Of a stretch of DNA of 64,000 nt, positions 49,003-58,870 are shown piece after piece (the first letter of the stretch is position 1; each line of letters starts with the position of its first letter). The position numbers and the translations under genes are program-made. Below the pieces are notes generated by a model. It ran no database searches and had not been told where the DNA came from. It worked only from the letters and a program-made list of their open reading frames with translations. Origin of the DNA: Macrococcoides caseolyticum (lineage in GTDB: Bacteria > Bacillota > Bacilli > Staphylococcales > Staphylococcaceae); contig NZ_JAHCPS010000006.1 in NCBI RefSeq assembly GCF_021366795.1, forward strand, positions 62,001-126,000, given 5' to 3'.

Positions 49003-50676
49003 TTATACTTCAGAGATTACAGGAATAATCATCGGACGACGTTTTGTATGTTCATATAAAAACTTGCCCAGTTTATCACGCATTTCCTGCTTTATTTCAG
49101 ACCATTCAATTCTGTTTTTCATCAGACCATTTTCAACAATCTCACGTACTTTTTCTTCGGCTTCGCGCATTAAATCTTCACTTTCACGAACATACACAAA
49201 ACCTCTAGACTGAATCTGTGGTCCAGCAACAATACGACGATTTTTAGGATCAAGCGTTACGACTGCAATAAAAATACCGTCTTCACTTAGTAACCTTCTA
49301 TCACGTAATACAATATTTCCAACGTCACCTACACCAATACCATCAATGAGCACATTGCCTGCAGGTACTTTTTCATTTGCAAGCATTTGTTCACCATTAA
49401 AATTAATCACATCCCCTTTTTCAAGTAAGAAAATGTGTTCTGGTAAAACGCCCGCTTCAGCGGCTAACTTAGCATGTGCAATCTGCATTTTAAATTCACC
49501 TTGTACCGGCACAAAATAGGTTGGCTTCATTAGGTTTAACATGAGTTTTAATTCTTCCATGCAACCGTGTCCAGATGCGTGAATTTTTTTGTTCGTTGGA
49601 ATTACTTTCGCACCTGCTTTTACAAGATGATTGATTGTAGAGCCCAAAATCACTTCCATGTTAGATGAAGGCGTTGTCGTAATAAATACAGTATCTCCTT
49701 CATCTATATTTAGGATACTATGTTTCTGAAGGGCCATTTGTGCTAAACCTTCAATAGGCTCACCTTGAGATCCAGTTGAAATAATAATGAGTTCATTTTT
49801 AGGGTATTTCTCAACATCCTTAATTGGAATCAGTAACTGATCTTTAATATCAAAGTAACCTAACTTACGCGCAATATTAAAAGATGATTCTAATGATTTT
49901 CCGAGGAATGATACTTTGCGATTTAAACGCGCTGCTGCGTTTAATACTTGTTGGATACGTATAAAGTTAGATGCATAGCAAGAAACAATAATACGCCCTT
50001 GTGCTTTCGCAAATTCATCAATAATATGACTTTCAATAACGTTCTCTGGTGTATTATAACCTGGCTTCTCAGCTTCTGTAGAATCACTGATAAGCATTAA
50101 TACCCCTTTATTACCGATTTGACCCATCTTTGTAATATCCGGTGCATAAGCGCCCGTCATGCTTTGATCAAACTTAAATTCTCCAGTATAAACAACAGCA
50201 CCATGTGACGTATGAATGACAATACCTAATGCATCTGGGATACTATGCGTCGTACTGAAGAAAGATACATTAACATTTTTAAATCGCATCATTGATTTAT
50301 TGTTTACTGTATAATATTTAATTTTTTTTGTAATTTTCGCTTCGCGTAACTGATCTTTAACCAACGCAATTGTTAAGCGTGAACCATAAATTGGTGCATC
50401 TACACGCTCAATAATGTAGCGTAACGCGCCAATCGCATCCTGATGTCCATGACTTAAAAATATACCTTTTAATTTTTCTTTATTTTCTAGCACATAATTA
50501 ATATCAGGAATGACAACATCTATCCCTAACATTTCATCTTCTGGAAACATTAAACCTGCATCCAGCATAAACATTTCATCATCAACCTCAACGATGTACA
50601 TGTTTTTTGCAATTTCTCCGACACCGCCTAAAGGTATCATTCTTATATGTTGGTTTTCTTTTTTAACTAAATTCAA
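49003..50676 (-). CDS. rnjB: ribonuclease J2
   Basis: Beta-CASP metallo-beta-lactamase RNase; J2 partners J1 in a 5'-3' exo- and endonuclease complex. The 557 residues carry the metal motif in the degenerate form SHGHQDAIG where J1 has HGHEDHIG, so I call J2 and not J1. The beta-CASP domain includes [12 protein letters not shown] and the C-terminal HASGHGC. Start TTG 50676, eight bases after AGGAGG, giving the conserved N-terminus [20 protein letters not shown]. Confidence 0.94.
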   Translation of the reverse strand: MNLVKKENQHIRMIPLGGVGEIAKNMYIVEVDDEMFMLDAGLMFPEDEMLGIDVVIPDINYVLENKEKLKGIFLSHGHQDAIGALRYIIERVDAPIYGSRLTIALVKDQLREAKITKKIKYYTVNNKSMMRFKNVNVSFFSTTHSIPDALGIVIHTSHGAVVYTGEFKFDQSMTGAYAPDITKMGQIGNKGVLMLISDSTEAEKPGYNTPENVIESHIIDEFAKAQGRIIVSCYASNFIRIQQVLNAAARLNRKVSFLGKSLESSFNIARKLGYFDIKDQLLIPIKDVEKYPKNELIIISTGSQGEPIEGLAQMALQKHSILNIDEGDTVFITTTPSSNMEVILGSTINHLVKAGAKVIPTNKKIHASGHGCMEELKLMLNLMKPTYFVPVQGEFKMQIAHAKLAAEAGVLPEHIFLLEKGDVINFNGEQMLANEKVPAGNVLIDGIGVGDVGNIVLRDRRLLSEDGIFIAVVTLDPKNRRIVAGPQIQSRGFVYVRESEDLMREAEEKVREIVENGLMKNRIEWSEIKQEMRDKLGKFLYEHTKRRPMIIPVISEV

Positions 50677-50753
50677 AATAGTTCCTCCTAAATTCTTTCG
50701 CCCGTTCAATACATACTCCTTTATTATAAGCTATTTACAGTTTAATTAACAAT

Positions 50754-50782
50754 AAAAAAAGCGAACAGATTCATCTGCTCGC
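50754..50782 (-). terminator. terminator after the 84-residue gene
   Basis: GCGAGCAGAT / ATCTGTTCGC stem followed by seven T on the minus strand. Confidence 0.85.
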
Positions 50783-50788
50783 CATTCT

Positions 50789-51043
50789 TTATTTTTGAAG
50801 TTCCATTTTAAAATCGCCACCAGCAACTGTGTAGTGCGTTAATTTTAAATCTTTTGAATGATAGCGGTCCGTATCACCTTTTGATAATACAATTTCAACT
50901 GTTTCATTTTTTGCTTCAATCTGTTTAAATAATAAACCCACCTCACCATTTACAGTTGATACTTTAAGTAACTCTTCGTCTAGTGAAAATCGACCGTCAG
51001 TGATGAATTCCTGACCATTTACTTGAATTTTGTCAAATACCAT
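50789..51043 (-). CDS. small unrecognised protein between mlpA and rnjB
   Basis: An 84-residue soluble protein starting MVFDKIQVNGQEFITDGRFS, mostly predicted beta strand, with several charged turns and no cysteine. No family recognised. The ATG follows a GGAGATG site, and a good terminator follows the stop, so it is a real gene. It lies 64 bp after mlpA. Confidence 0.7.
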   Translation of the reverse strand: MVFDKIQVNGQEFITDGRFSLDEELLKVSTVNGEVGLLFKQIEAKNETVEIVLSKGDTDRYHSKDLKLTHYTVAGGDFKMELQK

Positions 51044-51107
51044 TCTAATTTCATCTCCTTGTATACGTTTACATCCCTATTATACAGACTAATCTTTTAA
51101 TTGCCAA

Positions 51108-52298
51108 TTATTGTGGCAATAATTGATACATTCCAAATGAATCATTAAATATAGATAATGCTTGATTCACATCTTTTATTGTTACTGCATTGATTTGTGC
51201 TTCAATGGCTTCAACACTTAGGATTTGTTGATATAAAAGTAAGCTTTTACCCATATGTTCAGTAATCGCACCATCATGATCTAAATTCATATGCAAATTT
51301 GTGATTAAATAGTGTTTCGCTTTTTGAAGACGCGCTTCATCAATACCCACAGCTAATTCCTGATGTATTTCGCGTATAATAGCAAGACACTGATTTACAT
51401 TTTCTTTGTCTGTAGCAAAATAAGTATATAATATTCCACCATTGTGATAGCTATCAATAGATGAATATAAACTGTAGCAAAGCCCGTGTTCTTCACGCAA
51501 CTTTCTAAACAAAAGACTTGTCATCGAACCACCATATAAACTATTAATAATCTCAAAAGTTGTATGGTGGATGTCACGATAACCAACCGCCGGATGTGCA
51601 AGAATAATATGAGCTTGTTCGAGTCCTGGTTTATGATAGATTGTTTTATTCGGTAAAAATGAAAAATCACTTTGCACGTCTTTAACAGCATTTCCCTGTA
51701 TGTTACTAAAATAGTCTAAAACGCGCGCTTTATTGTTACCAACATAAGAAAGTATCATATTATCAGGCTGATAGTATGAATGATAAAATAATTTGAGATC
51801 ATTTTGCGATATCGCTTTGACACTTGACTCTGTGCCAAGAATGGGTTGTCTATAAGCTTCATTCAATAATAAACTTTCAAATCTTTCAAATGCATGCTCT
51901 TCATCATCATCTTCAATCATTTTAATTTCTTCTAAAATCACTTGACGTTCTTTTTCAAGTTCATTCGTATCAAATGTTGCTTCAAAGAGCATTTCTTTTA
52001 ATAACTCTAATGCGATATGTTCATATCGCGCTAACGTTTTCACTGAATAACATGTATAGGTCTTAGTCGTATATGCATTGACTTCCCCACCTATCGCATC
52101 AATCGCTTCAGATAAAGCTTTAAATGGATATTTTTTAGTACCTTTAAATAGCATATGTTCTATAAAATGTGCAATACCATTCGGATATCTTCCTTCATGT
52201 GCTGTGCCAACTTTGACATAGACTGCGATATGAGAAATTTGCATTGTTGTTTGATGTGTTGCTATCTGCATATGATTATTTAATCGTGTGTGTTCCAA
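51108..52298 (-). CDS. mlpA: M16 zinc peptidase MlpA
   Basis: A 396-residue processing-peptidase-like protein. Zinc motif HFIEHMLFKG (residues about 43-52) with the Glu ligand in EEIKMIEDDDEEH; the C-terminal LRKLREEHGLCYSLYSS contains the R/Y pair. The B. subtilis homologue mlpA (ymxG) has the same place after pnp and affects protease expression. Start TTG 52298 after GAGGG. Separated from pnp by a terminator. Confidence 0.9.
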   Translation of the reverse strand: MEHTRLNNHMQIATHQTTMQISHIAVYVKVGTAHEGRYPNGIAHFIEHMLFKGTKKYPFKALSEAIDAIGGEVNAYTTKTYTCYSVKTLARYEHIALELLKEMLFEATFDTNELEKERQVILEEIKMIEDDDEEHAFERFESLLLNEAYRQPILGTESSVKAISQNDLKLFYHSYYQPDNMILSYVGNNKARVLDYFSNIQGNAVKDVQSDFSFLPNKTIYHKPGLEQAHIILAHPAVGYRDIHHTTFEIINSLYGGSMTSLLFRKLREEHGLCYSLYSSIDSYHNGGILYTYFATDKENVNQCLAIIREIHQELAVGIDEARLQKAKHYLITNLHMNLDHDGAITEHMGKSLLLYQQILSVEAIEAQINAVTIKDVNQALSIFNDSFGMYQLLPQ

Positions 52299-52316
52299 AT
52301 GTAACCCTCTATTTCT

Positions 52317-52351
52317 AAAAATAGGAGACTATCGCATATTGCGGTAGTCTC
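52317..52351 (-). terminator. pnp terminator
   Basis: GAGACTACCGC / GCGATAGTCTC stem, followed by CTATTTTT on the minus strand. Confidence 0.8.
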
Positions 52352-52358
52352 TCAGCTT

Positions 52359-54464
52359 TTATTTTTCTTCTGTTTTTTCTTCTTCTAATAAAACTTTTCG
52401 TGAAGCATTAACGCGACCTTGCTTATCAATTTCTGTCACTTTCACTAAGAACTGATCACCCATTTTAATCACATCTTCAACTTTATTCACGCGTTCTTTA
52501 GCAAGTTGTGAAATATGAACAAGCGCATCTTTTCCTGGGAAGATTTCTACAAATGCACCGAATTTCTCAATACGTTTGACGGTAGCCATATAAATTTCTC
52601 CAACTTTAGCTTCACGTACGATATTTTCAATTAAGCGCTCTGCTTCTTCAATCATCGCCTCATCACTCGAACCGATAAATACAGTACCATCTTGTTCAAT
52701 ATCTAATTTTACCCCCGTCGCATCAATGATTTCATTGATTTTTTTACCACCAGGTCCAATCACGTCTCTAATTTTATCTGGATTAATTTTAATAATTTTA
52801 ATTTTTGGTGCATATGGACTTAGTGAAGTTCTCGGTTCAGAAATTGTTGACAACATATGTTCCATAATATGAAGACGACCGATACGAGCTTGCTCTAAAG
52901 CTTCACGTAAAATTTCTTCTGATAAACCATCGATTTTAATATCCATCTGGATAGCAGTAATCCCTTTTTTCGTACCTGCCACTTTAAAGTCCATGTCTCC
53001 TAAAGCATCTTCCATACCTTGAATATCTGATAAAATTGTATAATGCTCATCTTTTTTAACAAGTCCCATAGCGATACCAGCAACTGGTGCTTTAATTGGT
53101 ACACCAGCATCCATTAAAGCTAATGTTGAACCACAAATTGATGCTTGTGAGCTAGAACCATTTGATTCTAATACTTCTGAAACAACACGAATTGTGTATG
53201 GGAATTCTTTTGCATCTGGAATTACTTGTAATAAAGCACGTTCACCTAAAGCACCATGCCCAATCTCACGACGACCAGGTGCACGCATCGGACCTGTTTC
53301 ACCTACTGAGAAGTTCGGGAAATTATAATGATGCATATAGCGTTTTTCTTCTTCAACACCTAACCCATCAATAATTTGATGTTCTCCTAATGCACCAAGC
53401 GTTGCGACTGATAATGCTTGCGTTTGTCCACGTGTGAATAGACCAGAGCCATGGGCACGCGGTAACAAACCAACTTCAGATGATAATGGGCGAATTTCAT
53501 CAGGACGACGACCATCCGGACGAATTTTATCTTCTGTAATTTGACGACGCACTTCAGCTTTTACAAGCGCATCAAATGTCTTATTTACAACCTCAATGAT
53601 TTCTTCCCCTTGCTCCTGGAAGTTTTCAACGATCTGTACTTTAATTGCAGTGATTTTTTCTTCGCGTTCTTGTTTTTCTTGCGTTTGAATTGCTGCTGCT
53701 AAGTTTAATTCCTCTGCTTGATTTGTAACTGCTTCTTCAACTTCAGTATTCGTTTCAGCAGGAATAAATTCTTTTTTCTCAGGATTAATTTCTGCAATGA
53801 TTTCTTTTTGGAATTCAACTAATTTCTTAATTTCATTATGTCCAAACATAATCGCTTCTAACATTTTCTCTTCAGTGACTTCTTTAGCTCCTGCTTCAAC
53901 CATGTTTACAGCATCATAGTGTCCAGCAACCTGTAAATCTAAAATAGATGCTTCACGCTCAGCCACATTTGGATTAATAATAAATTCATCGTTGATTAAA
54001 CCGACATTGACACCAGCAATAGGTCCTTCAAAAGGAATATCTGAAACAGAAAGTGCCATAGATGAGCCAATCATTGCTGCCATTTCAGGTGAGTTATTAG
54101 GGTCAACACTCATGACAATTGAAATTACCTGCACATCATGACGATAACCTTTAGGAAATAATGGTCGAATCGGTCTGTCAATCAAACGAGAAGTTAACGT
54201 TGCATCTTCACCTGGTCTACCTTCACGCTTATTAAATCCACCAGGAATTTTACCTGCAGCATATAATTTCTCTTCGTAATTGACCATTAACGGGAAGAAG
54301 TCCACATCTCTCGGTTCTTTACTAGCAGTTGCTGTTGATAGTACGACTGTATCTCCATAACGTACAAGCACAGCTCCATTCGCTTGCTTAGCAAGTTGAC
54401 CTGTTTCAATAGTAAGTGGACGGCCCGCCCATTCTGTTGTAAATACTTTCTTTTCTTGAGACAT
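52359..54464 (-). CDS. pnp: polyribonucleotide nucleotidyltransferase (PNPase)
   Basis: 3'-5' phosphorolytic exoribonuclease, trimeric. The 701 residues have two RNase PH domains (the second with [44 protein letters not shown]), a KH domain ([17 protein letters not shown]) and an S1 domain ([32 protein letters not shown]). It follows rpsO as in most bacteria, with its own promoter. Confidence 0.98.
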   Translation of the reverse strand: MSQEKKVFTTEWAGRPLTIETGQLAKQANGAVLVRYGDTVVLSTATASKEPRDVDFFPLMVNYEEKLYAAGKIPGGFNKREGRPGEDATLTSRLIDRPIRPLFPKGYRHDVQVISIVMSVDPNNSPEMAAMIGSSMALSVSDIPFEGPIAGVNVGLINDEFIINPNVAEREASILDLQVAGHYDAVNMVEAGAKEVTEEKMLEAIMFGHNEIKKLVEFQKEIIAEINPEKKEFIPAETNTEVEEAVTNQAEELNLAAAIQTQEKQEREEKITAIKVQIVENFQEQGEEIIEVVNKTFDALVKAEVRRQITEDKIRPDGRRPDEIRPLSSEVGLLPRAHGSGLFTRGQTQALSVATLGALGEHQIIDGLGVEEEKRYMHHYNFPNFSVGETGPMRAPGRREIGHGALGERALLQVIPDAKEFPYTIRVVSEVLESNGSSSQASICGSTLALMDAGVPIKAPVAGIAMGLVKKDEHYTILSDIQGMEDALGDMDFKVAGTKKGITAIQMDIKIDGLSEEILREALEQARIGRLHIMEHMLSTISEPRTSLSPYAPKIKIIKINPDKIRDVIGPGGKKINEIIDATGVKLDIEQDGTVFIGSSDEAMIEEAERLIENIVREAKVGEIYMATVKRIEKFGAFVEIFPGKDALVHISQLAKERVNKVEDVIKMGDQFLVKVTEIDKQGRVNASRKVLLEEEKTEEK

Positions 54465-54495
54465 TCATATCTTCCTCTCTTAACATATATCATTA

Positions 54496-54525
54496 ATCAT
54501 ACCACGTATATGGGTTGATTGTCAC
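54496..54525 (-). promoter_or_regulatory. candidate pnp promoter
   Basis: Minus-strand GTGACA (54520-54525), 18 bp, TATGAT (54496-54501), 32 bp before the ATG, just after the rpsO terminator. Confidence 0.55.
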
Positions 54526-54534
54526 AAATAGCGT

Positions 54535-54568
54535 AAAAAAAAAAGAGCACAAATAAATTGTGCTCTTT
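54535..54568 (-). terminator. rpsO terminator
   Basis: AAAGAGCACAA / TTGTGCTCTTT with a short loop, then a run of T on the minus strand. Confidence 0.9.
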
Positions 54569-54577
54569 GCGTTAAAA

Positions 54578-54847
54578 TTAACGACGTAAACCTAATGATT
54601 TAATTAATTCACGGTAACGTTGAACGTCATTTTCACGTAAGTAAGTTAATAAGTTTTTACGACGACCTACCATTTTTAATAATCCACGACGTGAATGGTG
54701 ATCTTTTTTGTGCGTACGTAAATGCTCGTTTAAAGCATTGATTTCAGCAGTTAAAACTGCGATTTGTACTTCTGGAGATCCAGTGTCAGTGTCGTGTACA
54801 CGGTACTGTGCGATGATTTCGTTTTTACGTTCTTGAGTAATAGCCAT
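54578..54847 (-). CDS. rpsO: 30S ribosomal protein S15
   Basis: Primary binding protein of the 16S central domain. The 89 residues contain [20 protein letters not shown] and [19 protein letters not shown], both rRNA-contacting motifs. ATG at 54847 after AGGAGG. It has its own promoter just downstream of ribF and a structured leader. Confidence 0.98.
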   Translation of the reverse strand: MAITQERKNEIIAQYRVHDTDTGSPEVQIAVLTAEINALNEHLRTHKKDHHSRRGLLKMVGRRKNLLTYLRENDVQRYRELIKSLGLRR

Positions 54848-54875
54848 TATTAGTAGCCTCCTATAAATTTAGTTT

Positions 54876-54925
54876 ACACCGTAACCCGAGTATGAGTCGG
54901 AGTGTCTCGATACCAAGGAAAGGTA
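54876..54925 (-). promoter_or_regulatory. candidate S15 autoregulatory leader structure
   Basis: Between the rpsO promoter and ribosome site the minus strand can form a hairpin TACC/GGTA (54911-54925) and a larger fold ACAC...GTGT enclosing CCGA...TCGG (54876-54905). S15 represses its own mRNA through varied leader structures in Firmicutes. This is a candidate from position and pairing only. Confidence 0.4.
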
Positions 54926-54932
54926 CTTGATT

Positions 54933-54960
54933 ATTATAACATGTTTTAATTGAGTTGCAA
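54933..54960 (-). promoter_or_regulatory. rpsO promoter
   Basis: Minus-strand TTGCAA (54955-54960), 16 bp, TATAAT (54933-54938). It starts right after the ribF stop and gives a leader of about 80 nt. Confidence 0.75.
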
Positions 54961-54961
54961 G

Positions 54962-55906
54962 TTATAAATTGGATAAGATTTCTATTGCTTTTTCTTTATC
55001 ACAATTAATTTGTTTTATTAACGCATCAATACCATCAAATTTTTGTTCCGGACGGATAAATTCATGCCAGGCTACTTCAACACGTTCGCCATATATCGAT
55101 TCACTAAAATCAAAGATATTAACTTCGATCGAAACTTGTGATTTATCCGGATCATGGAACGTTGGTTTAACACCGATATTACATACACCTTGATAAGTCT
55201 TACCTGTTGATTCACGTTTTAAAGTAACAGCATAGACGCCGAGTCTTGGCAGAACAAACTCTTCATTTGGCATTACGTTTGCAGTCGGGAAACCAATCGT
55301 TCGCCCACGCTTTTCACCTTGAACAACAAGACCTGTAATTTTGTATGTACGCCCTAATTGAGCATTCGCATGCTTTATTTCACCTGTTAGTAAGTCTTCA
55401 CGTATTTGAGTTGTCGAAATTTTTTCATTAGCTATCGCTTGTTTAGGTACAGCTGTAACTTCAAATCCGTCTTTATCTGATTCAAGTTTTAACATATTAC
55501 CTTTGCCAAATTTACCATATGTAAAATCAAACCCAGCAATCACGTGCTTAACTTTATTTTTAGTAAAGTAATCCTGAATAAAGGTACTTTCTTCCATTTT
55601 GGCAAAAGTTGATGTGAAAGGCACGATAAAAAGATAGTCAATACCCATCTCTGCTAATAAGCGTTTCTTTTCCTGTAAAGGCGTTAAATAATCCGTTCTT
55701 TTCTTTTCTGGATTTAATACGACAGATGGATGAGGATCAAATGTCATCACTGCTTTTTTTAAAGATTTTTGATTGGCGATTTGGATCATTTCATTAATGA
55801 CCGCTTGATGACCTAAATGTAAGCCATCAAAAAAACCGACTGCTAGTGCTAATTCTGGATGATCGTAATGTGCTGTAATTGGTTGATTCATTTCAATTGT
55901 AATCAT
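54962..55906 (-). CDS. ribF: bifunctional riboflavin kinase / FAD synthetase
   Basis: Makes FMN and FAD. The 314 residues have the N-terminal nucleotidyltransferase domain (GFFDGLHLGHQAVI, FDPHP, DFTYGKFGKGN and the STTQIREDLLTGE motif) and the C-terminal flavokinase (GRTIGFPTANV, YQGVCNIGVKPTF). The ATG at 55906 follows AAGAGGT. Conserved truB-ribF-rpsO order. Confidence 0.97.
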   Translation of the reverse strand: MITIEMNQPITAHYDHPELALAVGFFDGLHLGHQAVINEMIQIANQKSLKKAVMTFDPHPSVVLNPEKKRTDYLTPLQEKKRLLAEMGIDYLFIVPFTSTFAKMEESTFIQDYFTKNKVKHVIAGFDFTYGKFGKGNMLKLESDKDGFEVTAVPKQAIANEKISTTQIREDLLTGEIKHANAQLGRTYKITGLVVQGEKRGRTIGFPTANVMPNEEFVLPRLGVYAVTLKRESTGKTYQGVCNIGVKPTFHDPDKSQVSIEVNIFDFSESIYGERVEVAWHEFIRPEQKFDGIDALIKQINCDKEKAIEILSNL

Positions 55907-55972
55907 TTGTATACCTCTTGCATTATTTTTCTTAAGTTTATCATTTTTTGCGTTGAAAGGTTGGGCTGTTGC

Positions 55973-56872
55973 TCAATTTGTAAAAACTTTACGTGCCTTT
56001 ATTACATCATTCTGTTCAGGATGCGGCATGTAAATGGCAAGTGCCTTATTGTTATGTGTCATTACTGTTTCTTCAGTTAATGGTGGCGTAATACCTTTTA
56101 TTTTTTGCCCCCACATAATACGTTGAGCAGTTTGCGCGTCTACTTCATGATGTGGTAAATGTGTTAAACCTTTTTCAAGAGGATGAAGTAATGATTGAAT
56201 TGATTCAAATGACATCTCTTGTAAATCTTCTAGCATATAGCTTTGCTCGAGCGTGAACCCACCACTTTCTGTACGGGTCAGTTTAGACATATGCCCAACT
56301 GTTTGTAGTACTTCAGCAATTTGTGTTGAGAGTGTTCTTATATACGTTCCTTTACCACATTGAACGATAATTTCGAAGGTCACTTTGTCATCATGGTACT
56401 TAGGCTCCGTTGTACGTGTAATGCTATAGATTTGAACCTTACGTGATGGTCTATCAATGACTTTGCCCTCACGTGCATATTCATAAAGCTTACGGCCATT
56501 AACTTTTACAGCACTGAACATTGGAGGTGTTTGTTCGATTTCACCAGTCAGTTGCTTAAGTGCGTCATCAATTTCTTTATTAGAGAATTGATTTTCTTCT
56601 ATTATATTAGTAGCGACGATTTCACCCGTCTGATCTTCTGTCGTTGTCTGTGTGCCAAGTGTAATTTCTGCGATGTATGTTTTACCTGAATCCATCATAT
56701 AATCACTCACACGTGTCGCGCGACCTACACAAATTGGTAGTACACCATTCACTTCAGGATCTAGCGTACCCGTATGTCCTACTTTTTTTGTTTTTAATAT
56801 TTTACGCAACTTGAATACGACATCATGACTCGTCATACCACGCGGTTTGTTGATAGCTAAAATACCGTCCAT
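55973..56872 (-). CDS. truB: tRNA pseudouridine-55 synthase
   Basis: Forms pseudouridine 55 in the T loop of tRNAs. The 299 residues begin with KPRGMTSHDVVFKLR, have the catalytic Asp in HTGTLDPEVNGVLPICVG, YIAEITLG and GKGTYIRTL. The ATG at 56872 follows AAAGGGTG. It follows rbfA by 61 bp in the same transcript. Confidence 0.97.
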   Translation of the reverse strand: MDGILAINKPRGMTSHDVVFKLRKILKTKKVGHTGTLDPEVNGVLPICVGRATRVSDYMMDSGKTYIAEITLGTQTTTEDQTGEIVATNIIEENQFSNKEIDDALKQLTGEIEQTPPMFSAVKVNGRKLYEYAREGKVIDRPSRKVQIYSITRTTEPKYHDDKVTFEIIVQCGKGTYIRTLSTQIAEVLQTVGHMSKLTRTESGGFTLEQSYMLEDLQEMSFESIQSLLHPLEKGLTHLPHHEVDAQTAQRIMWGQKIKGITPPLTEETVMTHNNKALAIYMPHPEQNDVIKARKVFTN

Positions 56873-56933
56873 AAAAAAACACCCTTTCAGTAAACTCTAG
56901 AATAGTTTACATGAAAAAGTGCGATTGGTCTAT

Positions 56934-57278
56934 TTAATGACCTTTATTTAATTCAGCAATCATACGCTCGATTTTGTTACCATAATCGATTGACTCATCG
57001 TATTGGAATTTTAAATCAGGTACGATACGTAAATCCATACGATGGGCGATTTCAGATTTAATAAACCCTTTAGATTTCTCTAGTGCTTCTAAAGATTTTT
57101 TGCGATCACGTTCTTCACCTAGCACTGTAACGTATACCGTTGCGAGTGATAAATCACCTGTAACTTCAACTTCAGTGACTGTAACAAAACCAACATTAGG
57201 ATTTTTGATTTTTTGGTTGATGATCTCGCTGATTTCTTTCTTCATTTGTTGACCAACACGTTCACTTCTTAAACTCAT
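56934..57278 (-). CDS. rbfA: ribosome-binding factor A
   Basis: KH-fold 30S maturation factor. The 114 residues start [20 protein letters not shown] and contain [21 protein letters not shown] and [17 protein letters not shown] at 57278 after GAGGTG. Normally it is read through from infB. Here infB is cut off by a terminator, a NERD gene and repeats, and rbfA has its own consensus promoter. Confidence 0.97.
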   Translation of the reverse strand: MSLRSERVGQQMKKEISEIINQKIKNPNVGFVTVTEVEVTGDLSLATVYVTVLGEERDRKKSLEALEKSKGFIKSEIAHRMDLRIVPDLKFQYDESIDYGNKIERMIAELNKGH

Positions 57279-57316
57279 TTATATTTCACCTCATTTGTGT
57301 CTATTGAATAGAGTTT

Positions 57317-57345
57317 ATTATACGTGGGTGCGGGAAGGATGTCAA
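57317..57345 (-). promoter_or_regulatory. consensus sigma-A promoter of rbfA
   Basis: Minus-strand TTGACA (57340-57345), 17 bp, TATAAT (57317-57322): both hexamers and the spacing are perfect. It lies 38 bp before the rbfA ATG. Confidence 0.9.
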
Positions 57346-57395
57346 TTGAATGGGGTCAGGGGATAAGGGTTGAGTTTTTTTAAATTTACCCAACA

Positions 57396-57731
57396 AGCTA
57401 GCGATATTTCTTATTTATCGCTAGCTTGGCTTCAATTTGATATAGTTTTTGGTTTGAGCTAGCGATATTTCTTATTTGTCGCTAGCTTGTATTCAATTTG
57501 ATATGGTTTTTGGTTTGAGCTAGCGATATTTCTTATTTGTCGCTAGCTTGTATTCAATTTGATATGGTTTTATATTCGAGCTAGCGATATTTCTTATTTA
57601 TCGCTAGCTTGACTTCAGTTTGATATGGTTTTTGGTTTGAGCTAGCGATATTTCTTATTTGTCGCTAGCTTGTATTCAATTTAATCTGGTTTTTAGTTCG
57701 AGCTAGCGATATTACTTTTTTATCGCTAGCT
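57396..57731. repeat. six 61-bp tandem repeats, each with a hairpin
   Basis: AGCTAGCGAT begins at 57396, 57457, 57518, 57579, 57640 and 57701, exactly 61 bp apart. Each unit opens with an inverted repeat AGCTAGCGA ... TCGCTAGCT about a loop of roughly 13 bases, then a 30-bp linker related to TTGTATTCAATTTGATATGG. Stems are conserved in all six; loops and linkers vary by a few bases. The last copy is cut after its stem. No T tract follows the stems, so they are not ordinary terminators. The array fills the gap between the NERD gene and the rbfA promoter. Confidence 0.95.
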
Positions 57732-57736
57732 CAATA

Positions 57737-58636
57737 TCAAAAATAACTAGATCTATATTTCCTATTTTTATACGAACCAATTTTTTTATATTTTTCACCT
57801 AAAATTTTTCTTATACCAGAAGGATTACAGTCAACCCATTCCCTTACTTCTGAAGCGGTCACATAATCACGTTTCAACAACTCAATTTTTTTAAAAGCTT
57901 CACATATCGCTTCTGATTTACTCATTTTATGTCCACAACAACAAACAATTTGTCTTTTCGCACTACGTTCTATCTTTATAAATCTTTGGCATTCTGGGCA
58001 TTTCAATCCACGTTTCATAACATCATAAGGATAATAATTGATTTGCTCGTTTTTTGACTTTTCAATATGGTGATTGACAATCAGTTGACCAATCTCCCTA
58101 TCTTCATGTGTAGTTTCGTAGTTACACATATATCTAGCGAGTTGTTCTATGGCATACATTGAATGGAATTTCACACTATCTACTTCATTCATCACTTTAA
58201 AATCATCATTGACGAAAATAACTTCATTCACAATTTTGTATTGAATGGAATGTTCATAACAAAATGCTTCAAATTTATCTCGTGCATTACTCGCTTGAGA
58301 AAAAACATCGCGACTGACGAAACCACTTTCACTAATCAAATTGCCATCTTTATATGTATAATTACCATAATAATTTTTAATTTCTAAAATAAATATAGTA
58401 CCATTAACAATGACAAAAAAATCATATTGAATTTCTCCACGTATATCTAATCGTATATCCCATATACAAACGCCAGCATTAAATTGGTTAAGATAATCAT
58501 AAACTTTCTTTTCACCAGCATATCCAATTTTTAAATTATAATATTTTCTCCTATCAGATTCTAGCATTTGTGTTCTGCCATGAACTTCTTCCAAATACAT
58601 AAGTTCGATTGGTTTCACTGCTGTTTTGATAAACAA
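57737..58636 (-). CDS. NERD-domain nuclease-like protein with zinc ribbon
   Basis: A 299-residue protein with an N-terminal NERD domain (PD-(D/E)xK-related): GYAGEKKVYDYL, then QYDFFVI with the Asp and ILEIKNYYG with the Glu-x-Lys, so the expected catalytic residues are present. A zinc ribbon follows near residue 213 (LKCPECQRF ... VCCCGHKM), then a basic helical C-terminus (YVTASEVREWVDCNPSGIRKIL) that looks DNA-binding. The start is TTG 58636 after GAGGTGAT. It sits between infB and rbfA, where no gene is expected. The function of NERD proteins is not settled; a role in DNA processing or defence is an inference. Confidence 0.85.
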   Translation of the reverse strand: MFIKTAVKPIELMYLEEVHGRTQMLESDRRKYYNLKIGYAGEKKVYDYLNQFNAGVCIWDIRLDIRGEIQYDFFVIVNGTIFILEIKNYYGNYTYKDGNLISESGFVSRDVFSQASNARDKFEAFCYEHSIQYKIVNEVIFVNDDFKVMNEVDSVKFHSMYAIEQLARYMCNYETTHEDREIGQLIVNHHIEKSKNEQINYYPYDVMKRGLKCPECQRFIKIERSAKRQIVCCCGHKMSKSEAICEAFKKIELLKRDYVTASEVREWVDCNPSGIRKILGEKYKKIGSYKNRKYRSSYF

Positions 58637-58842
58637 AATATCACCTCAAATTGAATATAAAACAACACATAAGCTTGCGCAACCTGACTCAAATGTATAA
58701 AATATACTACTTTTATTCAAAAATATTCAAAATCGATGTTAAATTTAATTTTTTGCATTAGAATTTGATTCAAAATTCAATTATTGAAATGGCTTATTCA
58801 AAAATATTGCATAATAATAAATTAATTTTTTGAAATAAAAAT
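58637..58842. other. AT-rich region upstream of the NERD gene
   Basis: No gene seen. A 15-bp direct repeat TTATTCAAAAATATT occurs at 58713-58727 and 58794-58808. It must hold the NERD promoter; several TTGAAT/TATA-like boxes on the minus strand make a unique choice impossible. Confidence 0.4.
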
Positions 58843-58870
58843 AAGCACTCACATCAATTTGTGAGTGCTT
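58843..58870 (-). terminator. infB terminator
   Basis: AAGCACTCACA / TGTGAGTGCTT with a six-base loop and ATTTTTATTT tail on the minus strand, ten bases after the infB stop codon. Confidence 0.85.

Noticed and set aside
49003-50676. RNase J1
   Set aside because: The metal motif is the degenerate HGHQDAIG form and the gene lies next to ftsK, both pointing to RNase J2.
57396-57731. Hairpin repeats as a CRISPR array
   Set aside because: The linkers between stems are nearly identical to each other, so there are no unique spacers, and no cas gene is near. It is a tandem repeat.
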